Shown: piece by piece, positions 47,504 to 56,318 of the stretch | Position numbering within the stretch: the stretch's first letter is position 1 | Layout of the letters: each line of letters starts with the position of its first letter | Source of the DNA: Persicitalea sp963716085 | Lineage (GTDB): Bacteria > Bacteroidota > Bacteroidia > Cytophagales > Spirosomataceae | Reading direction: 5' to 3' | Assembly (NCBI GenBank): GCA_963716085.1 | Contig: OY970288.1 | Coordinates: forward strand, 1,240,001-1,304,000 | Length of the DNA stretch: 64,000 bases | The notes under the pieces: generated by a model | The model's database searches: none | Told to the model about the DNA's origin: nothing | What the model saw: the letters and a program-made list of their open reading frames with translations, nothing else | Position numbers and translations under genes: made by a program

Positions 47504-48937
47504 ATGACACCAACTTGGAACCGTCGAGAATTCTTGCAACGCAGCAGCGCGGCTACCCTGGCCGCAATGGCAGCGGGTGCGCCTGTGTCCAGTTTATTGT
47601 CAAGCTGCAATCGCAATGAGCCGGGCCGCACCAGCGGCACCGCCGACACGGTGATTCTGCTGTGGATGGCGGGCGGCATGGCGCACACCGAGACCTTTGA
47701 CCCGAAACGCTACACGCCCTTTGAGAAAGATATGGAAGGCAACCGGGTGCTCAGTACTTTCCCCTCGATGCCCACAGCCCTCGACGACATCCACTTTTCT
47801 GAGGGGCTGGAATCTATTGGTAAAGTGATGGACAAAGGCGCGTTGATTCGCTCCTACGTGGCCGCTGACCTGGGCCACATCCTGCACTCGCGGCATCAGT
47901 ATAACTGGCACACCTGCTACGAGCCGCCCCAAACCGTGGCCGCGCCGCACATCGGGGCTTGGATTGCCAAAGAACTCGGCCCAAAGAATCCGGTAATTCC
48001 CGCCTTCGTGGACATCGGGCAACGGTTCACCGTCGGCGAGGCTGAGGAGCTGAAAGCTTTCCACACGGCGGGCTTTTTGGGCAACGAGTTCGGCCCATTC
48101 TTTATTCCCGACCCGACGCAGGGACTGGACAGCGTACGTCCGCCCGTGGGCATGAGCGCCCAACGCTTCGAGCGCCGCAACCAGCTTTACAACGACCTCA
48201 TCAGCAGCAGCCCGATGGGCGAATATGGCAGCGACTACCAAAAAGAATCCCTCCGCCGCTCGATGGAACAAGCCTACATGCTCCTGAACTCCCCGGAGGC
48301 CAAAGCCTTCGACCTCAGCACCGAGTCCAAGGAAAGCTACAAAAAGTACGACACCGGCAAGTTTGGCTTAGGCTGCCTTCTGGCGAAGCGCCTCACCGAG
48401 CAGGGCGCGCGCTTCATCAGCGTCACGACCGAGTACGAACCTTTCAAAGGCTTCGATACCCACGAAAACGGCCACACCCGCATGGCGGATATGAAGAAAA
48501 TGATCGACGGCCCCGTGGCGCAACTCATTAGTGACCTTGACCAAAGCGGCCACCTCGACCGCACGCTGGTCGTGCTGGCCAGCGAGTTCAGCCGCGACAT
48601 GATGGTAGAGGGCCGCCCTGACCAAAAAGTAAAGGAGCAGGTCAAGCAGCCGGACATCCTTTCCGACATGAAGTTTTACGGAATGCACCGCCACTTTACC
48701 GATGGCTGCTCAATGCTGATGTTCGGCGGCGGCATCAAGCGCGGTTTCGTCTACGGAAAAACCGCCGACGAACGCCCTTGCAAGTCCATTGAAAACCCCG
48801 TCAAAATCGACGGCATCCATCAGACGATCTACCATGCGCTGGGCATTCCGCCGGATACGGAGTATGAAATCGAGAAGCGGCCTTTTTATACGACGCCCGA
48901 TGGGAAGGGGGAGGCGGTGATGGAGTTGTTGGGGTAA
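47504..48937 (+). CDS. DUF1501 TAT-exported protein (sulfatase-like fold)
   Basis: A 477-residue exported protein with a TAT leader (NRREFLQRSSAATLAAMAAG). The body follows DUF1501: DTVILLWMAGGMAHTETFDPKRYTPFE at the start, then SRHQYNWHTCYEP, ARFISVTTEYEPFKGFDTHENGHTRM, RTLVVLASEFSRDM and, near the end, KIDGIHQTIYHALGIP. The fold is related to alkaline phosphatase/sulfatase. Paired as usual with the DUF1549/DUF1553 cytochrome gene 170 nt upstream. Catalytic function is not known. ATG 47504 begins the TAT signal; upstream codons are repeat sequence. Confidence 0.9.
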   Translation: MTPTWNRREFLQRSSAATLAAMAAGAPVSSLLSSCNRNEPGRTSGTADTVILLWMAGGMAHTETFDPKRYTPFEKDMEGNRVLSTFPSMPTALDDIHFSEGLESIGKVMDKGALIRSYVAADLGHILHSRHQYNWHTCYEPPQTVAAPHIGAWIAKELGPKNPVIPAFVDIGQRFTVGEAEELKAFHTAGFLGNEFGPFFIPDPTQGLDSVRPPVGMSAQRFERRNQLYNDLISSSPMGEYGSDYQKESLRRSMEQAYMLLNSPEAKAFDLSTESKESYKKYDTGKFGLGCLLAKRLTEQGARFISVTTEYEPFKGFDTHENGHTRMADMKKMIDGPVAQLISDLDQSGHLDRTLVVLASEFSRDMMVEGRPDQKVKEQVKQPDILSDMKFYGMHRHFTDGCSMLMFGGGIKRGFVYGKTADERPCKSIENPVKIDGIHQTIYHALGIPPDTEYEIEKRPFYTTPDGKGEAVMELLG

Positions 48938-49050
48938 TTCATCCTATCTTTTGTAGAATAGAGTCGGAATTCACAGCCAATCGGCTCAAATTCACAGTCA
49001 GGATTAAATTGTAAGAAGATGGGTTGACCTTTGCCAAATAATAAGATGGC

Positions 49051-50682
49051 ATGAAAAAGGAAATCCTGTTTTTACTTCTTCTCTTTTTGGCAACACGAGG
49101 CGTGTGCGCCCAGATTGACTGGGGGGATTATTCTCAAAGTTTTCCGGATGGCACCACGGACGATCCCTCGACGGTAGCCCTCATTCTGGCTATTCCCAAA
49201 GATAACAATTCGTTTTGGAGCCTGAATGCCGACAGCCGCCACTACGCCGATTTAGCCAGGGATTCTTCGTTCCAGCAGGTACGCCATAACTTGGTCGCCC
49301 GCACGACATTCGATACGGCTCAGGCGCATTTTTTTCTGCACGGCGTCAACCTCGAAAATGCCTCCTCCTACCGGTTTCGGGTGATGGAGTATCCTACGAA
49401 ACGAGTTTTGGTACCCTGGCAGCGCATCGATCGCTTTACGGATTCTACCCTCATCAAGAGTTCTACGTTGCCCCGGATGGCCTACTTGGGTGGATACAAG
49501 GCACCATTGGGTCGCTCGTTGATTATGGACGTGCGCAAAGTCGGCAGTCAGAAAATGGCAACGGCTTCGCTCATTAGCTGGGTTCCGATAAAACCAGTCA
49601 TCACCAGCGTCTATACTTCCGACAATCTGGACGCCTTCTTCAAAAAGCTGCAATACCCCTGGGCCAGGGAGGATGTTACTGATCATACGGTTCAAACCTC
49701 CGACCTACTTACCCTGCCATCCCCCAACAACAACCTGATCCTGCTTTTGGGAGCGAAAATTTACCACAAAGAGCAAGTTCAATATGAGCTGAGTCGGGAT
49801 GGGCGCATCGTAATCCCATGGAAGGAAAACGATTACGACAATAGCTTCATCTGGCTGAAAGACAATGAGCCGGGTGCGTACCGACTGAAAATCCGCTACG
49901 CCATTCAACCAACTCACGTGAAGGAATACCGTTTTGTGGTGGAACCGACTTGGTACCAATCGCGCAACTTCAGAATCATGTCTGGAATCATCCTGCTCGT
50001 TGTTGTGGGTGCGATTTATCTCTTGTTCCTTTTTATTCGACAAAAACAAAAAAGCCGCCGGGAACTAGCCAACAAAACAAAGTTGCAACTGGAATTGAAG
50101 ACGATTTACGCCCAGCTCAATCCGCACTTTGTTTTCAACGCCCTGGGGTCAATTCAGAGTCTTATTAACAAACGGAACATCGAAGGGGCCAATAGCTACC
50201 TGTCGGATTTTGCCCGGCTGATGCGCGAATCGCTGACAAACAGCAATCGAGAAGAGATTTCTTTGCACGAAGAAATACAGGGACTGGAAACCTACCTGAG
50301 GCTGGAACAACTCCGGTTCGGCTTCAAGTATCGAATTATTGTAGATAAAACGATAAACCCGTACGATTCCGGCATCCCCGCGCTGCTGTTACAGCCTTTG
50401 GTGGAGAATGCGGTCAAGCACGGGGTTTCTGCCCTGGGTAAAGACGGGCAAATCGACATTCGTTTTGACAGAACAAGCGACATAATGATCGTGGGGATTG
50501 CCGACAACGGCAAGGGCTTTGTGGCCAGAGCCCCAGCCAGTGGTTTTGGTTTGAAGCTTACCCGCGACCGTCTTGAATTGTTGAATCAACTGAACAAGGA
50601 GCAACTCATTCAATTCGAAGTCACCCCCCAAAAGCCATCAGGTACCGAAATCACCCTCCGCTTTAACCATTGGTTTGCATGA
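49051..50682 (+). CDS. LytS/YehU-like sensor histidine kinase with periplasmic domain
   Basis: A 543-residue membrane histidine kinase: signal peptide or anchor at the N-terminus, a periplasmic sensor of about 280 residues that includes DUF-type beta domains, a transmembrane helix near 310-330 (IMSGIILLVVVGAIYLLFLFI), a His_kinase block with LNPHFVFNALGSIQSLINKRN (phosphorylated His), then HATPase with LLLQPLVENAVKHG and GIADNGKGF, GFGLKLTRDRLELLN. The stop overlaps the response-regulator start by 4 nt (ATGA). The two form one two-component pair. Confidence 0.92.
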   Translation: MKKEILFLLLLFLATRGVCAQIDWGDYSQSFPDGTTDDPSTVALILAIPKDNNSFWSLNADSRHYADLARDSSFQQVRHNLVARTTFDTAQAHFFLHGVNLENASSYRFRVMEYPTKRVLVPWQRIDRFTDSTLIKSSTLPRMAYLGGYKAPLGRSLIMDVRKVGSQKMATASLISWVPIKPVITSVYTSDNLDAFFKKLQYPWAREDVTDHTVQTSDLLTLPSPNNNLILLLGAKIYHKEQVQYELSRDGRIVIPWKENDYDNSFIWLKDNEPGAYRLKIRYAIQPTHVKEYRFVVEPTWYQSRNFRIMSGIILLVVVGAIYLLFLFIRQKQKSRRELANKTKLQLELKTIYAQLNPHFVFNALGSIQSLINKRNIEGANSYLSDFARLMRESLTNSNREEISLHEEIQGLETYLRLEQLRFGFKYRIIVDKTINPYDSGIPALLLQPLVENAVKHGVSALGKDGQIDIRFDRTSDIMIVGIADNGKGFVARAPASGFGLKLTRDRLELLNQLNKEQLIQFEVTPQKPSGTEITLRFNHWFA

Positions 50683-51428
50683 AAGCTGTTTTGATCGACG
50701 ACGAGAAGCTCAATTTGGATAACCTGCAAGCGCTGCTTCGGATGTACTGCCCCCAGGTGGATGTGTGCGCTACCGCGCAAAATGCCGACGAGGGTAGAGA
50801 ACTTTTGTATATCCACCAACCGGATCTGGTATTTCTGGATATCCAGATGCCTGGTCAATCGGGTTTCGACTTGCTGCGAAGTCTCCCATCATGCGACTTT
50901 GAGGTAATTATAGTCACGGCCTACGATCAGTACGCCATCCAGGCGATGCGATTTGCGGCGATCGACTATCTGCTCAAACCAGTCGATATAGACGAGTTGC
51001 GATGGGCGGTGAAGAAGGCCGTCAAACAACGCCAATTGAAGGTACACAACCAGCAGTTGGAGAACCTGCTGCAACTGCTGCAAGCCCGGCAGACGAACGA
51101 GGAGCCGCGCATTGCGCTAGCCACCATGAAAGAAACCAGACTGGTGAAAGTCGGAGGAATAGTGCGCTGCGAATCGTCTAATAACTATACCACCTTCTTT
51201 CTTGAAGATCGGGAAAAATTATTGGTCTGCAAACCGATATACGAGTACGAAGAACTTTTGAAGGAACACGGTTTCCTGCGGTGTCACCAGTCCCATTTGG
51301 TGAATACAAAATGGGTCAAAAGCTGGAAGAAAGAATATGGGGACTTCCTGCTCCTGACCGATGGTGTCGAAGTGCCTATTTCACGGGGCAAGAAGGAAGC
51401 GACCAAACGTGCCTTGAATCTTTCTTAA
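50679..51428 (+). CDS. LytTR-family response regulator
   Basis: A 249-residue regulator: receiver at 1-120 (DDE start, phospho-acceptor Asp in LVFLDIQMPG, Lys in LLKPVD) and LytTR DNA-binding domain at about 145-245 (IVRCESSNNYTTFFLEDREKLLVCKPIYEYEELLKEHGFLRCHQSHLVNTKWVKSW). The start ATG 50679 overlaps the kinase stop; an earlier frame start (50670) is inside it. Downstream is the broken DUF4932 gene, 22 nt away, possibly co-transcribed. LytTR regulators bind direct repeats; no target can be fixed here. Confidence 0.93.
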   Translation: MKAVLIDDEKLNLDNLQALLRMYCPQVDVCATAQNADEGRELLYIHQPDLVFLDIQMPGQSGFDLLRSLPSCDFEVIIVTAYDQYAIQAMRFAAIDYLLKPVDIDELRWAVKKAVKQRQLKVHNQQLENLLQLLQARQTNEEPRIALATMKETRLVKVGGIVRCESSNNYTTFFLEDREKLLVCKPIYEYEELLKEHGFLRCHQSHLVNTKWVKSWKKEYGDFLLLTDGVEVPISRGKKEATKRALNLS

Positions 51429-51450
51429 CCAAGTCACTAAATGATGTTCT

Positions 51451-52884
51451 ATGAGAAATTCAGTTGCTATCCTTTTCCTTTTTCTAACTGCATCTTTTTC
51501 GCGAGTCAATGCTCAGCCTAACGGCAGCAGCCCGGTTCGGTTGTCGGAAGCTTACGAGCTGGGCAACGTCGTCTTAGCGCTAACCAACTACGGAAAAACC
51601 GACCCGTGGGAGGTCGAACAACGTTCGGATTATTACCGGAGGGTGAGGGCGCATTTCGACAAGTTCAGCAGTCATCCCTTACTGGTCGAGGTAAATTACT
51701 CGCGGGCAAAATGGGAAAGTTACCTGAGCTTTCGCACGGATGCCTATGCCTTTGTGTTCGACGACGACAACCGCTTGGTCAGGGCGACGGAATTTTACGC
51801 CAACGATGGCTTCAATGAATTTGAAGCGCATCTCGATCTGATTAGCGACTTTGTTGAAGCAACCGGATTTCGCCAGTTCTAACAGGAACATTTGCCGTAC
51901 TACCATAACCTGGCCACGGCTTATCTGGAATCGCAACACTACGAAGAAATGCGGAATTTTTTGGAAAAAGAACTGGGGAAACGTCTGGAGTCAATGCAAT
52001 ACGCCATTGTTTTATCTCCCCTGGTTGGGCGCATGAACTGTCATCGCGAAGTGGCCGGGGTAGGAACCGATTTCATCACGCTACCGGGCTTTTTGCTCGA
52101 TGGCAAAGCCGTCGACCAGACGACGACAGCAGAGATTGCTTCGGGTACGCATATGCTTTTTACAGAACTGGATCACGCTTTCGTAAATCCCCTCACGGAT
52201 CAGTATCGGGATTTGCTGAAGGAAAATTTCGACGCTGGTTTGTGGGACAGTGGAAGTGGTTACGATCGGGATAGTGTCGGGACTTTCAATGAGTACATGA
52301 CATGGGCAGTGTATGATCTGTACCTACAAACCTGCTTCCCCGGCGTAGCAGCCCAGGTGAGTCAGGATTGGGCGTTACAGAACGAAACGCGCGGTTTCTT
52401 CGCCAGTTCGGTCTTCAATCGGGAATTGACTCGAATGTACGACGCCCGACGACCCAACCAAACTATAAAAGACATTTGTCCGGCGTTCATTCGGCGACTC
52501 GGTGCCTTACAACCGACTTTGTCAAAGCCACTGATCGATAGCTGCAACCTGGACAACCAGACTATTGCGGACACAGTGGGTAGTTTTGATATTTACTTTT
52601 CCGAACCCATGCAAAGTCCAGACTCCCTTGACCTCGTTCGCGTCGTCGAACAAGAGGGGAAAATTGTTCGGAAGGAACGCTTGCTCCTGACTTCCGAGGC
52701 CAACGCGCTGGTCTGGACAAACAACGGTAAGTCGCTACATTTTCATCTGCCATTGGTAAAAGGCAGTCTCATCAAACTGATTTTCAACTATCCTTGGAAA
52801 ACTTCGAGCGTTCTCCGCAGTCGGCGGGGTGTCGACCTATCGCCATACAGCCTAATCAAAACCACCGTCTTGCCCGAAAACTGA
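51451..52884 (+). pseudogene. DUF4932-like secreted protein split by an in-frame ochre codon
   Basis: The frame from ATG 51451 encodes 143 residues (signal peptide, then a domain ending in DFVEATGFRQF), hits TAA at 51880-51882, then continues open for 333 more codons to 52884, with QEHLPYYHNLATAYLES next. Without the stop it is one protein of about 477 residues resembling DUF4932, a presumed exported metalloprotease group. The zinc-site region reads LFTELDHAFVNP, where HExxH would be expected to give HE..H.FVNP; Thr replaces the first His. So the copy looks doubly damaged, or a non-catalytic relative read through or started again at CTG/TTG within. Confidence 0.65.
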
Positions 52885-52972
52885 TTGTGGCGGCTAAGAC
52901 TATGAAAGTCAAAAGGGTAAACAGACCGTAGTCACAGGTCAAAGCAGTGAAGTCCGACCTTGAATTCGTGGT

Positions 52973-53008
52973 GATATACAATTCTGTATATATACAGAAT
53001 TGTATATC
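52973..53008. repeat. Perfect 36-bp AT-rich palindrome
   Basis: GATATACAATTCTGTATA followed at once by TATACAGAATTGTATATC: 18-bp arms, no spacer, no mismatch. It lies between the converging DUF4932 and membrane-protein genes, at about 90 nt and 39 nt from their ends. Too AT-rich to be a normal intrinsic terminator and no T-tract follows. A cruciform or a dimeric-protein binding site is possible. Confidence 0.85.
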
Positions 53009-53046
53009 TGATAAACTCTCATAATTTCACCAGCTCATAAGCCGTT

Positions 53047-53670
53047 TCAAAATTTCAAGACAATGCCAATATTTCCCGGACGGGAGGTGAGCAGACCCAT
53101 ATTCAAGGTGGCGACCGCTCTTTTATGGGCATAGTTGGAGTTGTAAAGATTTATAGACTTCCTGAGGCTCATAAAACTCACGATACGAGCCACTTGCCCG
53201 GCCACAAGCAGGGCCACGCCGACCAACGCAACATCATTCACCGGTTGGTTAACGCTTCCCCCGACTGCCTGACCTATAGCCTGTGTGAAACTGACCAGCA
53301 TCAAAACTGCCCCGCCCGCCGTAGCACCGTACCACACCTTTCTTTTGTCTTGGAATCTGCGCTGCAAGGCTAGAATTTCAGAATCGCTGGTGGCTGTGAA
53401 GTAAGGGAGGAGAAATTTGGGATTGGCGCGGCTTTCTTCGCCAATGTCGTAAGTGTGCCAGCCAAAAAACAAGGCCGATGGTGGCATTAAAAGAAAAACC
53501 AGTCCAAGGGCGGGTTCCGTATTGACGGAAATAGCCGGAAATTGGGCGTCTTGCGGAGGAGACTGAGCCAGCAAATCTCGAGATAAATCGGCGTTTCCCT
53601 GGCTGGAAGCCGTTGTCATGCTCAACCAGAGACTTGCAGTCAGAATGAACAGCAGTAGAGGTAGATTCAT
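53047..53670 (-). CDS. Membrane protein of unknown function, paralogue A
   Basis: A 207-residue protein with a signal peptide or first helix (LLLFILTASLWLSM), a second hydrophobic stretch (LGLVFLLMPPSALFFGW), two further helices (GATAGGAVLMLVSFTQAIG and VALVGVALLVAGQVARIVSF) and a short end, TSRPGNIGIVLKF. It is not recognised, but it is clearly related to the next gene: the same order of helices, an LARIVxF...RKxxNxYNxxYA block and a GxxLKF C-terminus. It stands 36 nt behind that gene, so both are probably one unit. An outer-membrane or membrane role is possible; nothing more can be said. Confidence 0.7.
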   Translation of the reverse strand: MNLPLLLFILTASLWLSMTTASSQGNADLSRDLLAQSPPQDAQFPAISVNTEPALGLVFLLMPPSALFFGWHTYDIGEESRANPKFLLPYFTATSDSEILALQRRFQDKRKVWYGATAGGAVLMLVSFTQAIGQAVGGSVNQPVNDVALVGVALLVAGQVARIVSFMSLRKSINLYNSNYAHKRAVATLNMGLLTSRPGNIGIVLKF

Positions 53671-53706
53671 TGGAGGCTATCAAAGGTTTTGTCAAAACTG
53701 CACTCT

Positions 53707-54327
53707 TTAAAACTTCAAAGCAAGCCCCACACCACCCGGCGCGAACTGCGACGGCCCCAGGCTGAGGGTAACTGGCGGCTTGGCATTTGCGTATTTGAGA
53801 TTGTAGTAATTGACTGCCTTCCGCATATTTCTGAAACAGACAATGCGAGCGCCCAAACCAGCGAGTGTGATTCCGCCCGCCCAGTAGAGGTAGTTGTTGT
53901 TGGAGTTGTCGTAGTAGGGAAGGATGATAAAAAATCTCAATCTTTGAACAAATCCAACTGCCGCCACCAGCGAGCCCAGCGTGGTGGCACTGTACCAGAT
54001 GATGCGGTTGGTCTTGTGCCTTTGGTAAAGGTCATCGAGAAGCGGGTCGTGGGCGGTTTGAAAATAAGGCACCACCTCCGACGCGAGGTAGTGCTTGCGG
54101 TCATTTATTTTATAAGTGTGTCCGCCAATGTACATCGGCGAAGCCAGCAGCGAAACAGCCATGATCCACGGCTCGAACTTCATTACTATTTCGGGCAAAG
54201 TATCCTGCGAAACCTGAATGACCGGGGGGCTATCGGAAGGAGAACCGGCATCCGGTTGGGCGACCGCCCGGGACGTGAGAATCCAGGATAAACTGACTCC
54301 AAAAAGCAAAAACAACGTTCTATTCAT
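53707..54327 (-). CDS. Membrane protein of unknown function, paralogue B
   Basis: A 206-residue protein: signal peptide (MNRTLFLLFGVSLSWILTSRAVA), a linker, helix near 60 (IMAVSLLASPMYIGGHTYK), then WYSATTLGSLVAAVGFVQRL and YWAGGITLAGLGARIVCFRNMRKAVNYYNLKYANAK, ending GGVGLALKF. It matches paralogue A in layout. ATG 54327 gives a complete leader; the first 12 codons of the longer frame do not. Divergent from the GT9 gene. Unknown function; tandem duplication is the clearest fact. Confidence 0.7.
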   Translation of the reverse strand: MNRTLFLLFGVSLSWILTSRAVAQPDAGSPSDSPPVIQVSQDTLPEIVMKFEPWIMAVSLLASPMYIGGHTYKINDRKHYLASEVVPYFQTAHDPLLDDLYQRHKTNRIIWYSATTLGSLVAAVGFVQRLRFFIILPYYDNSNNNYLYWAGGITLAGLGARIVCFRNMRKAVNYYNLKYANAKPPVTLSLGPSQFAPGGVGLALKF

Positions 54328-54441
54328 GGCAAGTGCTGTTTTGATATGCCGAAATTTACACATTCTTGGCTCTCAGAAAAGAAATTTCCAAAACAATTTT
54401 CTTCCCTAACTTGCGGCCCAATAGCCTTCCCGCCATCCCGA

Positions 54442-55476
54442 ATGACCCCCAAAGCCTTCGTCGCCCTCTGGACGCACCGCTACCACAAATACAGCCACAT
54501 CGCTAAGGCGCATTGGCTCGCCCACCGAGCGCGACTTTATTTTAGTGTCAAAAAAAGAAGGCTGAAAAAAAAGTTGGTTGCCGTGATCCGTACGGAGCAT
54601 TTTGGCGACATCGTGGCCGCCGAGCCGCTTTCCCGAGAAATAAGAGCGCTACACCCCGACGCCCACATCGTGTGGTTCGCCAAAACCGCTTTCAGGGAAT
54701 TGGTGGACACGAATCCGAATGTGGACGAGACCTTCTCGGAATTCTGCGTGACGCAGCGGCGGGTGCTGCTGCAAATGGGTGTGTTCGACAAGGTGTATGA
54801 ATTGCAGTTCCGCAACAACAACCGCTGCCCGATTTGCGATGTGTTCGTAGAAAATCCTATAGCAGTGGCCAAGGGCATCGACGTTCATACCTATTTCAAC
54901 TTCGGGAATTTGCTGGAGGTTTTCGCCAAGGTCAGCGACCTGACCGTACCGCCGGACGACCAGCCCCGGCTGTACCTGCAGGATCGGCACCGCCAGAAAG
55001 TTGACGCGCTGAATCTGCCCGAACGCTTTATTGTGGTACACTGTCTGTCGAATCTTGCGCTCAAAGACTGGCCCGCCGAGCGATGGAATGCGCTGATCCC
55101 GCAGTTGGCGGATAAGTACGGGTTGCCAGTCGTGGAGATTGGCCTGTCGAGTAATCTGGCGGTCAGCCATCCTGCCTACCGCAGTCTATGCGGACAGCTC
55201 TCGATCTTGGAAACGGCGGAGGTGATTCGGCGGGCCGAGTATTTCATCGGCCTCGATAGCGGCCCGGCGCATCTGGCCAACGCCAGCGGAACTTTCGGCT
55301 TTGTTTTGATGGGGTCGCTGAATGAATTCTCGGCTTACAACCCTTACTCCGGCCGCTACGGCAACGGTGAAAACTGCGTTCTAATCCGGCAGGAGGGCGT
55401 TCCCTGCGCCCAACTGCCGCTGGAAACGGTGCTGAAAGCCATCGAACGGAAGCTTTTCGTTTCGATTAAGAAGTAG
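54442..55476 (+). CDS. GT9 (heptosyltransferase-like) glycosyltransferase
   Basis: A 344-residue GT-B enzyme of family GT9, like WaaF/WaaC that add heptose to LPS core: KKLVAVIRTEHFGDIVAAEPLSREIRALHPDAHIVWFAK at the start, PERFIVVHCLSNLALKDWPAERWNALIPQL in the middle, and AEYFIGLDSGPAHLANASGTFGFVLMG with the D-x-G-x-x-H donor loop. The chosen ATG 54442 leaves a normal N-terminus; the frame extends upstream into the divergent promoter area. Its 3' end overlaps the convergent yggS gene by 11 nt. Donor sugar not readable. Confidence 0.9.
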   Translation: MTPKAFVALWTHRYHKYSHIAKAHWLAHRARLYFSVKKRRLKKKLVAVIRTEHFGDIVAAEPLSREIRALHPDAHIVWFAKTAFRELVDTNPNVDETFSEFCVTQRRVLLQMGVFDKVYELQFRNNNRCPICDVFVENPIAVAKGIDVHTYFNFGNLLEVFAKVSDLTVPPDDQPRLYLQDRHRQKVDALNLPERFIVVHCLSNLALKDWPAERWNALIPQLADKYGLPVVEIGLSSNLAVSHPAYRSLCGQLSILETAEVIRRAEYFIGLDSGPAHLANASGTFGFVLMGSLNEFSAYNPYSGRYGNGENCVLIRQEGVPCAQLPLETVLKAIERKLFVSIKK

Positions 55477-56206
55477 GTTTCGGCCTGGCTCCGAAAATAG
55501 CGCTACCTACGCGGACCATGTTGCTGCCTTCTTCTATCGCAGTTGGGAAATCACCGCTCATACCCGTCGACAAAACCTGCATCGTCACTTTATCCGGTTC
55601 GGTTCCAGGCACTTTGTCGCTTTGTCGCTTTGTGCGGTTCGGCGTTCCGACTTCGTCGCTTCCTTTCAACTTTTCAAAAAACTGATGCAATCCACCGAAC
55701 TCCTTTCTGAGTAGCGCATCGGGTGCGTCGTAGGTTGCCATACCCATAAGTCCTTTGATGCGGACGTTTTCCATCGCGGCGAATTCTTTGGATTCCAGCA
55801 ATTCTGCCGCCTCCTCTTCCGACAGGCCGAATTTGGTATCTTCCTCGGCGATGTGAATCTGTAGCAGACAGTCGATGATGCGGTCGTTCTTCTTGGCCTG
55901 CTTGTTGATTTCTTTCAGGACTTTCAAGCTGTCCACTGAATGGATGAGCGAAACGAAGGGAGCCAGATACTTGACTTTGTTGGTCTGCAAGTGGCCGATC
56001 ATGTGCCATTCGATGTCTCTGGGCAAGATTTCGTATTTTTCCACCATCTCCTGCACCTTATTTTCGCCGAAGATTTTGCAGCCTGCGTCGTAAGCTTCCT
56101 GCAACATGGCGATGGGCTTGGTCTTGGTGACAGCCACCAGCGTGACACCGGGCTTCAATTGGCTCTCGATTTCAGCAATGTTTTCTTTAACGGACATATC
56201 TTTCAT
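55466..56206 (-). CDS. YggS-family PLP-homeostasis protein with an in-frame repeat insertion
   Basis: A 246-residue PLP-binding TIM-barrel protein that controls pyridoxal phosphate balance. Landmarks: TLVAVTKTKPIAMLQEAYDAGCKIFGENKVQEMVEKYE with the PLP Lys, WHMIGHLQTNKVK, VSLIHSVDSLKVLKEINKQA, LMGMATY and VLSTGMSGDFPTAIEEGSNMVRVGSAIFG at the end. Between GGLHQFFEKLKG and MQVLSTGMSGDF lies SDEVGTPNRTKRQSDKVPG and a few further residues, longer than usual and encoded by CTTTGTCG-type word repeats (55612-55635 on the plus strand). The insertion is a loop away from the PLP site, so it may be tolerated. Confidence 0.88.
   Translation of the reverse strand: MKDMSVKENIAEIESQLKPGVTLVAVTKTKPIAMLQEAYDAGCKIFGENKVQEMVEKYEILPRDIEWHMIGHLQTNKVKYLAPFVSLIHSVDSLKVLKEINKQAKKNDRIIDCLLQIHIAEEDTKFGLSEEEAAELLESKEFAAMENVRIKGLMGMATYDAPDALLRKEFGGLHQFFEKLKGSDEVGTPNRTKRQSDKVPGTEPDKVTMQVLSTGMSGDFPTAIEEGSNMVRVGSAIFGARPKPTS
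55584..55666. repeat. Word-repeat insertion inside yggS
   Basis: On the plus strand CTTTGTCG occurs at 55612 and 55620, then CTTTGTGC at 55628; GGTTCGGTTCC and GCGGTTCGGCGTTCC stand on both sides. The words resemble the CTTTGTGCC words in intergenic gaps. They stay in frame within yggS and add about 25 residues that homologues usually lack (from memory of the family). Confidence 0.65.
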
Positions 56207-56254
56207 TAAAAAACTGACTGTTAGATACTTATGATTGGTGTGAAAATAAAATGG

Positions 56255-56262
56255 TATATTTG
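56255..56262 (+). promoter_or_regulatory. -7 promoter element of the coiled-coil protein gene
   Basis: TATATTTG is a perfect TAnnTTTG box 57 nt before ATG 56319. The -33 region is weak: TTGG at 56235-56238 is closer (16 nt) than usual. Confidence 0.5.
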
Positions 56263-56318
56263 CGGCTTACAAAAATTTCCGATTACCTGCTACCTTATTT
56301 ACCTAACAGAAACTTCGT

